Shown here: one piece after another, positions 1 to 6,551 of the stretch
How the letters are laid out: each line of letters begins with the position of its first letter
How positions within the stretch are numbered: position 1 is the stretch's first letter
Assembly: GCA_020441605.1 (NCBI GenBank)
Contig: JAGRLX010000154.1
Coordinates: 1-20,526 of the forward strand
Source of the DNA: Alphaproteobacteria bacterium
GTDB taxonomy: Bacteria; Pseudomonadota; Alphaproteobacteria; Rhizobiales; Aestuariivirgaceae
DNA: 20,526 bases
Reading direction: 5' to 3'
Translations under genes and position numbers: made by a program
The notes under the pieces: model-generated
Databases searched by the model: none
What the model was told of the DNA's origin: nothing
What the model saw: only the letters and a program-made list of their open reading frames with translations

Positions 1-564
1 CAGTCCGGCAACATCGCGATGCAGACCCAGTATCACGAGTTTGCGGCGTCGATCGAAGACGAGAAGACATCGCGCGCGGCCGGTGGAAAGACCGCCTATG
101 CGCCATGCCCGAAGGGCGTTCCGTCGTGGATCAAGAATGGTGGAGAGGCGGTCAACGGTACCAACTGCGGCATCGGCGGCATCGGCATCAATGGCAATGC
201 CTCAGATGACCTCAAGCGTGCGGCCTATATCTTCGCCATCTGGTCGGTGTCGCGCGAGAACCAGTTCAATGTTCTCAAGGGCCTTGGCGGCACTCCGACC
301 CGCAAGTCGGTCCTCGCCATGGAAGAGGTGCAGAAGGCCAAGCAGCGGCCGACCACTATGCCCAATGCGCTGACCTTCGACGCGGTCTACGACTACGGCA
401 TCAAGAACCCGCACTTCGTTCTGGGGCCGAAGATCCCCAACGCCAACGAATATCACTCGATCCTCGCGGCAGAAGTCCAGAAGTGCCTGTCGAACGAGCA
501 GACGCCGGAAGAGGCCTGCGCGTCGATCCAGACACAGCTCGACGAATTGAACGACGCCGGCTGA
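1..564 (+). CDS. Sugar ABC transporter substrate-binding protein, C-terminal part (5' end outside window)
   Basis: This is the last 187 residues of a periplasmic solute-binding protein. The reading frame is open from base 1 and ends at TGA 562-564, so the start, signal peptide and N-terminal lobe lie upstream. Visible features fit the CUT1 extracellular binding-protein fold: a helical stretch with RAAYIFAIWSVS, a GGTPTRKSV segment typical of the hinge/C-lobe of these proteins, and a C-terminal helix ending QTQLDELNDAG, the usual 'binding-protein-end' helix. Family members are about 420-450 residues, so somewhat under half is seen. Assignment rests heavily on context, because two CUT1 permeases and a MalK-type ATPase follow on the same strand. 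The sugar or polyol bound cannot be read from this fragment. Two cysteines (in APCPKG and TNCGIGG) are about 20 residues apart and could form a periplasmic disulfide. Confidence 0.87.
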   Translation, partial: QSGNIAMQTQYHEFAASIEDEKTSRAAGGKTAYAPCPKGVPSWIKNGGEAVNGTNCGIGGIGINGNASDDLKRAAYIFAIWSVSRENQFNVLKGLGGTPTRKSVLAMEEVQKAKQRPTTMPNALTFDAVYDYGIKNPHFVLGPKIPNANEYHSILAAEVQKCLSNEQTPEEACASIQTQLDELNDAG

Positions 565-588
565 TCTGATCCGGCTCTGATACGTCTT

Positions 589-614
589 TCCGGCGGCCAC
601 ATGCGGCCGCCGGA
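589..614. promoter_or_regulatory. Intercistronic hairpin between binding-protein and permease genes
   Basis: TCCGGCGGCC (589-598) and GGCCGCCGGA (605-614) form a perfect 10-bp GC-rich stem with a 6-nt loop. It begins 25 bases after the binding-protein stop codon and ends 70 bases before the permease start. No T tract follows, so it is not a canonical intrinsic terminator. In many ABC operons such a structure protects the binding-protein mRNA or reduces read-through, giving excess binding protein over the membrane parts. That role is inferred here. Confidence 0.7.
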
Positions 615-684
615 TACTTGCCGTATTTTCAAAGCGAAAGCGACGACCGAGGTCCTTGCAGACCCAAGGCGGAGATCGACGACA

Positions 685-1662
685 ATGACTGACGAGACAA
701 GAACCGGACTCAGCCTGTTCCGCGTCCGGCACATTCCGGACAGTGTCGAATCGCGTCCCATGTCGGTAGCGGCGGCCGAGCCGCCATCCGTCAATCCCAC
801 CGCCTCGAAGCGCTATTACTTCTGGCTGATGGCGCCGGCCATTCTGGTCCTGGCCTTCATCTCGATCTATCCCTTCTTCTGGATGATCTACATGAGCCTG
901 CACGATGTCGATATCGGCAGCATCGAGTGGAACAACTTCGCCAATTTCACCAAGCTGCCCAGCGATACACGTTTCATGTCCGGCTGGTGGCTGCTCGTCC
1001 AATACAGTGTCATGTGCCTGACGCTGCAGATCGTCATCGGCGTCTTTCTCGCCGTCTCACTGAACGGCTCTCGCTACGAAAAGGTCCTCGTCACCACTCT
1101 GCTGATGCCGATGATGATGGCCCCACTGGTGGCCGGCATGGTGTGGTACTTCCTCTACAACGGTACTTTCGGCTGGTATCACTGGCTTCTGCAGAGCGTC
1201 GGGATACTCGGCCCGAAATCGATCCTGGCCAGTTCCAGCACCGCGATGATCGGCATCGTGCTGGTCGACGTGTGGCAGTGGACTCCGCTCATCACCCTGA
1301 TCACGCTCGCCGGACTGAAGCGCGTGCCGCAGGATCAGCTTGAGGCCAACATGGTGGATGGCGCGTCCGCCTTCCGCAACTTCATCTCGGTGACCTTGCC
1401 CAATCTCTATCCGGTGCTGCTGATCGCCATCATGCTGCGCTTCATGGACAATTTCAGGTTCATCGACTCGGCGCTGGTCCTCACCGGCGGCGGTCCCGGC
1501 AACTCCACCAAGATTCTGCCCATCTATCTCTTCGAGGTGTCGTTCAAGTTCTTCAAGCTGGGGCGCGGCGCTGCCATTGCCTTCATCCTGCTGATCGTCA
1601 CCATCATCCTCGGCAAGCTGCTGGTCCGCGTCTTCGACCGTCAGCAACCCTCAAAGGTGTAA
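685..1662 (+). CDS. Carbohydrate ABC transporter permease (MalF/UgpA-like, CUT1)
   Basis: This is an inner-membrane permease of a binding-protein-dependent sugar importer, 325 residues from the chosen start. Hydrophobic helices are visible, starting with LMAPAILVLAFISIYPFFW near residues 48-66 and ending with AAIAFILLIVTIILGKLL. The cytoplasmic EAA coupling loop reads LEANMVDGASAFRNFISVTL and then P, near residues 219-239; it contacts the ATPase. The start at 685 is chosen because GGAG (671-674) lies 10 bases upstream. An in-frame ATG at 601 sits in the loop of the preceding hairpin, and its product would carry a charged, non-conserved leader. ATG 760 is another possibility (300 aa, nearer the family norm) but has no clear ribosome binding site. 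The next permease starts 3 bases after the TAA, which indicates one operon. Confidence 0.9.
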   Translation: MTDETRTGLSLFRVRHIPDSVESRPMSVAAAEPPSVNPTASKRYYFWLMAPAILVLAFISIYPFFWMIYMSLHDVDIGSIEWNNFANFTKLPSDTRFMSGWWLLVQYSVMCLTLQIVIGVFLAVSLNGSRYEKVLVTTLLMPMMMAPLVAGMVWYFLYNGTFGWYHWLLQSVGILGPKSILASSSTAMIGIVLVDVWQWTPLITLITLAGLKRVPQDQLEANMVDGASAFRNFISVTLPNLYPVLLIAIMLRFMDNFRFIDSALVLTGGGPGNSTKILPIYLFEVSFKFFKLGRGAAIAFILLIVTIILGKLLVRVFDRQQPSKV

Positions 1663-1665
1663 GCC

Positions 1666-2544
1666 ATGGCCTCGCGAGAAGTCGTCCGTTACGAAACACC
1701 CCTCACCAAGGCCTTCAAGTGGTTTTCGGCGGTGTTCATCGCCTTCTACCTCGTATGGACGGTCCTGCCGCTGTTCGTGATGTTCGTGTCATCCTTCAAG
1801 GACCTGCTGGAGGCCTTCAAGCTTCCGGAGGTGGGCGACTGGGCGGGCGTCACAGTGTTCTTCGAGTTCAGCCCGACCTTCAAGCACTATTATGAACTCT
1901 TCGCCAACCTCGGCTTCTCCACCTATCTGTTCAATTCGCTGGTGGCGGCCGGCGGTTCGGCCCTGGTCTCCGTGGTGCTGGGCTCGATGTGCGCCTATTC
2001 CCTGTCGCGCATCGACTTCAAGGGCAAGGGCGACCTGTTCTTTTGGATCATTTCGACCCGCATGGCGCCCGTAGTCGCGGTGATGGTGCCGCTGTACTGG
2101 ATCTTCCGCGAGCTGGATCTGGTCGGGACGCTGCCCGGCCTCATCCTTGCCTACACCACCTTCAACCTGCCCTTCGCGATCTGGATCCTCAAGGGCTTCT
2201 TCGACAATGTTCCCTATGCCATCGAGGAAGCACAGATGGTCGACGGCGCAACGCGGCTCCAGGCCTTCCGGGCCATCCTTCCGCTGGTCGCGCCCGGTAT
2301 CGGCGCCTTCCTTGTGCTCTGTATCCTCTTTGCCTGGAACGACTATCTGTTCGCAGCCATCATCGGGTCCGGCGGCGCCAAGACGCTTCCGGCCGCAACG
2401 CGCGAACTGGTCCAGCCGCAGAACATCCAGTGGGGTCAGATCATGGCCGCCGGTACCGTCACGACCCTTCCGATGATGCTGCTCGGCCTGGTAATCCGCA
2501 AATATCTCGTCACCGGCCTGACCATGGGCGCGGTCAAGGAATAA
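1666..2544 (+). CDS. Carbohydrate ABC transporter permease (MalG/UgpE-like, CUT1)
   Basis: This is the second inner-membrane permease of the importer, 292 residues, a normal length for the MalG branch. An N-terminal helix (FSAVFIAFYLVWTVLPLFVM, about residues 20-40) is followed by a periplasmic stretch, further helices, and the EAA loop EEAQMVDGATRLQAFRAILP at 187-206 with the conserved G of the motif. The C-terminal segment IRKYLVTGLTMGAVKE is the typical MalG-type ending. AAAGG (1653-1657), inside the end of the preceding gene, serves as ribosome binding site, so translation is likely coupled. It should form a heterodimer with the upstream permease. The substrate cannot be predicted from this sequence alone. 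Confidence 0.95.
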   Translation: MASREVVRYETPLTKAFKWFSAVFIAFYLVWTVLPLFVMFVSSFKDLLEAFKLPEVGDWAGVTVFFEFSPTFKHYYELFANLGFSTYLFNSLVAAGGSALVSVVLGSMCAYSLSRIDFKGKGDLFFWIISTRMAPVVAVMVPLYWIFRELDLVGTLPGLILAYTTFNLPFAIWILKGFFDNVPYAIEEAQMVDGATRLQAFRAILPLVAPGIGAFLVLCILFAWNDYLFAAIIGSGGAKTLPAATRELVQPQNIQWGQIMAAGTVTTLPMMLLGLVIRKYLVTGLTMGAVKE

Positions 2545-2556
2545 TGGGAGGCTGAC

Positions 2557-3651
2557 ATGGCCAAGGTTTCATTCCGCAACGTCTGGAAAAAATACGGCAA
2601 CATGCCTGCCGTGAAGGATCTCAACATCGAATGCCCCGATGGTTCGTTCCTGTCCATCTTGGGGCCATCCGGCTGCGGCAAGTCATCGACCATGCGCATG
2701 GTTGCCGGTCTCGAGCATATCACCTCGGGCCAGATCCTGTTCGACGAGAAGCCGATCAACGAACTGGCGCCCAAGGATCGCGACGTCGCCATGGTCTTCG
2801 AGAACTATGCGCTCTATCCACACAAGAGCGTTTTCGACAACATGGCCAATCCATTGCGTTTGCGGGGCCAGGACGAGAACCGCATCAAGGAGCGGGTGAC
2901 CGCCGCCGCCAAGCTGCTCGAGATCTATCACCTGCTCGAACGCCGCCCGCAGGAGCTGTCGGGCGGCCAGAAGCAGCGGGTGGCCATTGGCCGGGCAATC
3001 GTGCGCGAGCCGAACCTGTTCCTCTTCGACGAGCCGATCGCCCATCTCGATGCCAAGCTGCGTGCTCACATGCGCGGCGAAATCAAGCATCTGCAGCGCA
3101 CGCTGGGCACCACCATGATCTATGTGACCCACGATCAGCTCGAGGCGATGTCGATGGCCGATACGATCGCGGTCATGCACGAGGGTGAGCTGCAGCAGCT
3201 CGGCAGCCCGCGCGAGGTCTACAACAAGCCGGTCAACGCCTGGGTTGCCGGTTTCGTCGGCGAGCCTGCGATGAATTTCGTCGATTGCGATGTGGTGAGC
3301 GACGGAGGCCGGAGCGTCTTCCACCATCCGAACTTCCGCATTGCGGTGACCGACGAACAAGCCCGGATCCTGTCGGCTGGCAACAAGGACAAGTCGGTCC
3401 GCATGGGGATCAGGCCGGACGCGCTCTCCATCTCGCTCGACAAGCCGGCGGAGGACCATGTCACCGGCCAGATCTTCGTCACCGAACTCCTCGGCGGCGA
3501 CATGATCATCGATGTCGATCTCGACGACAGCCGGATCCGTGTGAAGACATCGACAGAATTCGAAGGGGTCGAGGGCCAGACCTGCTACATGACGGTCAAT
3601 CGCGACAAGTGGCATGCCTTCTCGAAGCAAGACGGCAAGGCCTTCTTCTGA
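2557..3651 (+). CDS. Sugar ABC transporter ATP-binding protein (MalK/UgpC family)
   Basis: This is the cytoplasmic ATPase of the importer, 364 residues, the normal MalK length. Walker A is GPSGCGKS (36-43), the signature LSGGQ is at 134-138, Walker B LFLFDEP is at 154-160 with Asp158 and catalytic Glu159, the D-loop region is AHLDAKLR, and the switch histidine is His192 in VTHDQLEA. A C-terminal MalK-type regulatory (TOBE/OB) region follows from about residue 235. The Q-loop is odd: where MalK has Gln in MVFQ-YALYPH, this protein has Glu82 (MVFENYALYPH). GGGAGG (2546-2551), 5 bases before the ATG, is a strong ribosome binding site. Only 12 bases separate it from the upstream permease, so it is part of the same operon. 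Confidence 0.95.
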   Translation: MAKVSFRNVWKKYGNMPAVKDLNIECPDGSFLSILGPSGCGKSSTMRMVAGLEHITSGQILFDEKPINELAPKDRDVAMVFENYALYPHKSVFDNMANPLRLRGQDENRIKERVTAAAKLLEIYHLLERRPQELSGGQKQRVAIGRAIVREPNLFLFDEPIAHLDAKLRAHMRGEIKHLQRTLGTTMIYVTHDQLEAMSMADTIAVMHEGELQQLGSPREVYNKPVNAWVAGFVGEPAMNFVDCDVVSDGGRSVFHHPNFRIAVTDEQARILSAGNKDKSVRMGIRPDALSISLDKPAEDHVTGQIFVTELLGGDMIIDVDLDDSRIRVKTSTEFEGVEGQTCYMTVNRDKWHAFSKQDGKAFF

Positions 3652-3683
3652 CCGTCCCGGCGCTGTCATCGAAAGGAAACGAG

Positions 3684-4019
3684 ATGTCGACAAGCAACGA
3701 AAAGCTCACCGCGGTCAATGGCCGGCTGATGGGACTGTTCAAGGCGGACCAGAAGACCATGATGGGCTTCAAGTCGTTGGCCGATGCGGCGGTGCGTCCC
3801 GGAAAACTCTCACCGGCCATCAAGGAATTGACAGCGGTGGCCATCGCAGTGGCCAAGGGCTGCGATGATTGCATCATCTATCACGTGGCGGCGGCGAAGA
3901 AGCACGGCGCCAGCCGCGAAGAGCTTGTCGAGATGCTGGCCGTCTCGGTCGAAATGTCAGGCGGTCCGGGTGCGGTCTATGCCGGCCGGGCGCTGGAGTG
4001 TTTCGACGGGCTGGCCTGA
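3684..4019 (+). CDS. Carboxymuconolactone decarboxylase/AhpD-family small protein
   Basis: This 111-residue all-helical CMD-domain protein carries Glu48, Cys60, Cys63 and His67 (KELTAVAIAVAKGCDDCIIYH). The spacing E-x11-C-x2-C-x3-H is that of the AhpD thiol peroxidase/disulfide reductase active site, so a redox role is more likely than a decarboxylase role. The His found between the two cysteines of mycobacterial AhpD is Asp62 here. The start is fixed by AAGGA (3673-3677) six bases before the ATG; a longer open frame upstream lies inside the ATPase gene. The gene follows the ATPase by 32 bases and is probably the last gene of the transporter operon. Its partner or substrate is unknown; it may protect against, or act on, a reactive product of the imported compound (inference). 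Confidence 0.9.
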   Translation: MSTSNEKLTAVNGRLMGLFKADQKTMMGFKSLADAAVRPGKLSPAIKELTAVAIAVAKGCDDCIIYHVAAAKKHGASREELVEMLAVSVEMSGGPGAVYAGRALECFDGLA

Positions 4020-4032
4020 TCAGGCAGCCCGT
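4006..4032. terminator. Hairpin at abutting convergent stop codons, possible bidirectional terminator
   Basis: ACGGGCTG (4006-4013) pairs with CAGCCCGT (4025-4032). Inside it, CCT(G)/(C)AGG pairs around GATC, with G4014 bulged. The inner 12 bases GCCTGATCAGGC are a perfect palindrome. The two convergent genes end here with stop codons back to back (TGA 4017-4019 on plus; TCA 4020-4022 read as TGA on minus). No T tract is present on either strand, so termination is plausible but not shown. Confidence 0.45.
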
Positions 4033-6005
4033 TCGCCGGCCCGCTGCTCGATCAGGCCGATTAGATCGGCCATGATCCGGTTCATGTCGAAATCCTTCGG
4101 GGTGTAGACGGCGGCGACGCCCAGTTGCTTCAGCACGTTGATGTCCTCGGCTGGAATGATTCCGCCGACGACCACGGGGACATGGCCCAGACCTGCGCCG
4201 CGCAGGCGGTTCATCACGTCGCGGATCAGCGGCACATGGCTCCCTGACAGGATCGACAGGCCCATGATGTGCACGCCGTGCTGTTCAACCGTCCTGACAA
4301 GCTGTTCAGGCGTCACGCGAATGCCTTCGTAGATCACTTCAAGTCCGGTATCGGCGGCACGGACAGCGATCTGCTCGGCACCGTTGGAATGGCCGTCAAG
4401 GCCCGGCTTGCCCATCAGGAATTTCGGAGTCTCGCCAAGGCTTTGGGCGAGGCGCTTCACGCGGCTGCGAAGGTCCTCAAGTGTCGAATTACCTGCTTCA
4501 TGCATCACCAGAGCAACGCCGGTCGGCGCCCGGTATTCGCCGAAGACGGCGCGCAGGGTCTCGCCCCATTCACCAGTCGTCACACCGGCCTTGGCGCAGG
4601 CGATCGAGGGCTCCATGATATTGCTTCCTTCGCTCGCGGCCCGGCGCAGACCGGCAAGTGCCGCCTGCACGGCGCCCGCGTCGCGCTCACGCCGCCAGGC
4701 CTTCAGGCGCTCGATTTGCTGATATTCGACATCGTCCTTCACGGTCAGAATGGCGTCTCCATCGGCGCTCTCCAGTGGCGAGACTTCGCTGCTTGTGAAA
4801 GCATTGACCCCGACGATGGTCGTCTGGCCAGTCTCGATCGCCCTTATGCGGGCGGTGTTGCTGTCCACCAGTCGGCGCTTCATGTCGGCGATGACGACTT
4901 CGGACGTGCCGCCGCCCATGGCGAGAATCCGGTCCAGTTCGGCGCGCGCTTCCGCCTTCAGATCCTCCACCTTGCGTTCGATCTCCCGTGAGCCTTCGAA
5001 GATGTCGCCATAGTCCAGGAGATCGGTCTCGTAGGCCACCACCTGCTGCATGCGCAACGACCATTGCTGGTCCCATGGCCGGGGAAGGCCGAGGGCCTCG
5101 TTCCAGGCCGGAAGCTGCACCGCCCGGGCCCGGGCGTTTCTGGACAGCACCACCGCGAGCATTTCCAGGAGGATGCGGTAGACATTGTTTTCGGGCTGCT
5201 GTTCGGTCAGCCCGAGGGAGTTCACCTGCACGCCGTACCGGAAGCGGCGGAGCCTTTCATCGTCGATGCCGTAGCGTTCACGGCCGAGCTCGTCCCAGAG
5301 TTCGGCAAAAGCCCGCATCTTGCACATTTCGGTGATGAAGCGGATGCCGGCGTTGACGAAGAAGGACATGCGCCCGAAGACCTGGGGGAATTCGGCCGGG
5401 CCCACATCGCCGGTCTGCCTGACGGCATCGAGGACCGTGATCGCGGTCGCGAGCGCGAAGGACAGTTCTTGGGCCGGCGTGGCGCCGGCTTCCTGCAGGT
5501 GATAGGAGCAGACATTCATGGGGTTCCACTTGGGAAGTTCCCGGGTGGAAAAGGCGATTGTGTCGGTGATGAGCCGCATCGACGGCTTGGGCGGAAACAC
5601 ATAGGTGCCGCGCGAGAGATATTCCTTGATGATATCGTTCTGGGTGGTACCGGCAAGGCGGTTCCGGGCCACGCCCTGTTCATCCGCGACGGCCACGTAG
5701 AGGGCCAGGAGCCAAGCGGCCGTGGCGTTGATGGTCATCGAGGTGTTCATGTCGGCCAAAGGAATGCCATCGAACAGCGTTCGCATGTCGCCGATGTGGG
5801 AAATGGGTACGCCGACCTTGCCGACTTCGCCGCGGGCCAGTTCGTGGTCGCTATCGTAGCCGGTCTGGGTCGGCAGGTCGAAGGCGATGGACAGGCCGGT
5901 CTGGCCCTTGGCCAGATTGCCGCGGTATAGCTTGTTGGACTCGGCCGCCGTCGAGTGGCCGGCATAGGTCCGGAAGAGCCAGGGCTTGTCGCGGGAAATG
6001 GTCAT
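4020..6005 (-). CDS. meaA: Ethylmalonyl-CoA mutase (MeaA), B12-dependent
   Basis: This enzyme interconverts (2R)-ethylmalonyl-CoA and (2S)-methylsuccinyl-CoA in the ethylmalonyl-CoA pathway of acetyl-CoA assimilation, using adenosylcobalamin in the cytoplasm. It has 661 residues in a single chain: a mutase barrel from about 6 to 500, and a C-terminal B12-binding domain with the base-off motif DGHSNG (537-542, His539 as cobalt ligand) and SILSGSH (584-590). The N-terminal FRTYAGHSTAAESNKLYR (about 11-28) is the MeaA/Ecm form; methylmalonyl-CoA mutases read differently here (QYAGFGTAEETN). The start at 6005 follows AAAGGA with a 6-base spacer, and gives the usual short leader before DKPWLFRTYAGHS; an upstream in-frame ATG would add 18 unrelated residues. 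The other pathway genes are not in this window. It converges with the transporter operon. Confidence 0.92.
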   Translation of the reverse strand: MTISRDKPWLFRTYAGHSTAAESNKLYRGNLAKGQTGLSIAFDLPTQTGYDSDHELARGEVGKVGVPISHIGDMRTLFDGIPLADMNTSMTINATAAWLLALYVAVADEQGVARNRLAGTTQNDIIKEYLSRGTYVFPPKPSMRLITDTIAFSTRELPKWNPMNVCSYHLQEAGATPAQELSFALATAITVLDAVRQTGDVGPAEFPQVFGRMSFFVNAGIRFITEMCKMRAFAELWDELGRERYGIDDERLRRFRYGVQVNSLGLTEQQPENNVYRILLEMLAVVLSRNARARAVQLPAWNEALGLPRPWDQQWSLRMQQVVAYETDLLDYGDIFEGSREIERKVEDLKAEARAELDRILAMGGGTSEVVIADMKRRLVDSNTARIRAIETGQTTIVGVNAFTSSEVSPLESADGDAILTVKDDVEYQQIERLKAWRRERDAGAVQAALAGLRRAASEGSNIMEPSIACAKAGVTTGEWGETLRAVFGEYRAPTGVALVMHEAGNSTLEDLRSRVKRLAQSLGETPKFLMGKPGLDGHSNGAEQIAVRAADTGLEVIYEGIRVTPEQLVRTVEQHGVHIMGLSILSGSHVPLIRDVMNRLRGAGLGHVPVVVGGIIPAEDINVLKQLGVAAVYTPKDFDMNRIMADLIGLIEQRAGERAA

Positions 6006-6028
6006 GGAGCGTCCTTTGTTGCGGCGCT

Positions 6029-6042
6029 CCATGCAAGCATGG
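6029..6042. promoter_or_regulatory. Inverted repeat upstream of meaA, possible operator
   Basis: CCATGCAAGCATGG has perfect 6-bp arms around AA and lies 24-37 bases before the meaA start codon, just upstream of its ribosome binding site. A dimeric repressor or activator could bind it. No regulator family can be assigned, and such short palindromes also arise by chance. Confidence 0.25.
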
Positions 6043-6100
6043 TCCATTGTGCGGTGCAACCCGGACTTTCGGTCACAGGGTCAGGGAATAGCCGGCTTGC

Positions 6101-6436
6101 CTAGATTCGGGCCCGGTCGTTCTGAATCCAGTACATCATGGCGAAGGCGGCAATCACCATGCCGAGCATGGAGACGAACATCGGTTGCTGGATTTCCCGG
6201 TCGATCTGCAGGTCGAGGCCGGTGAGCAGCCAGTTCGACAGGGTGGCGCCGATGAACAGGGCGGAGAAATTGATCGGGAGCGTCAGGCCGCCGAGGCTGC
6301 CGGTGAACTTGCCCAGGATCAGGGCGCCAGCGCCACTGAAGAAAGATGACAATGGCAGTGTTTCGGCTGGCAGTGCGCCCAGGTCAGTCGAGTGGGTGAA
6401 CGCTGTCGAAATGCTGTAAATGAGATCTTCCAACAT
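6101..6436 (-). CDS. Small membrane protein of unknown function
   Basis: This is a 111-residue protein I do not recognise. After a soluble N-terminus (MLEDLIYSISTAFTH) there is a glycine-rich hydrophobic stretch from about 31 to 76, long enough for two membrane helices. A short acidic segment (DLQIDREIQQ) and a clear last helix (FVSMLGMVIAAFAMMYWIQ, about 86-104) follow, ending in NDRARI, so three membrane passes are likely. The start at 6436 has a strong ribosome binding site (GGAGG, 9-base spacer); the longer frame from 6463 lacks one. It lies between the glycosyltransferase operon and meaA on the same strand, with about 115 bases upstream and 95 downstream, so membership in either unit is uncertain. 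Confidence 0.72.
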   Translation of the reverse strand: MLEDLIYSISTAFTHSTDLGALPAETLPLSSFFSGAGALILGKFTGSLGGLTLPINFSALFIGATLSNWLLTGLDLQIDREIQQPMFVSMLGMVIAAFAMMYWIQNDRARI

Positions 6437-6551
6437 GTCGCATATCCTCCGGTCTTGCGGCATGTCTTCTTATGACTCTGTTTACGCTGTTAACCAACCT
6501 CAAGCTGTGGCGGCAGTGAACGGGTGGTTTCGCCAGGTCGGTAAAGTTTCT

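Noticed and set aside
601..684. Upstream ATG at 601 as start of the first permease
   Set aside because: It lies in the loop of a perfect hairpin, has no ribosome binding site, and adds 28 non-hydrophobic residues; ATG 685 has GGAG at 10 bases.
202..1002. Long antisense frame over the binding-protein and permease genes
   Set aside because: It opposes clear ABC transporter genes, has no recognisable domain, and is explained by the high G+C content; the same holds for antisense frames at 2683-3693, 5064-5930, 7131-8390, 9875-10732, 11107-12699 and 12942-13985.
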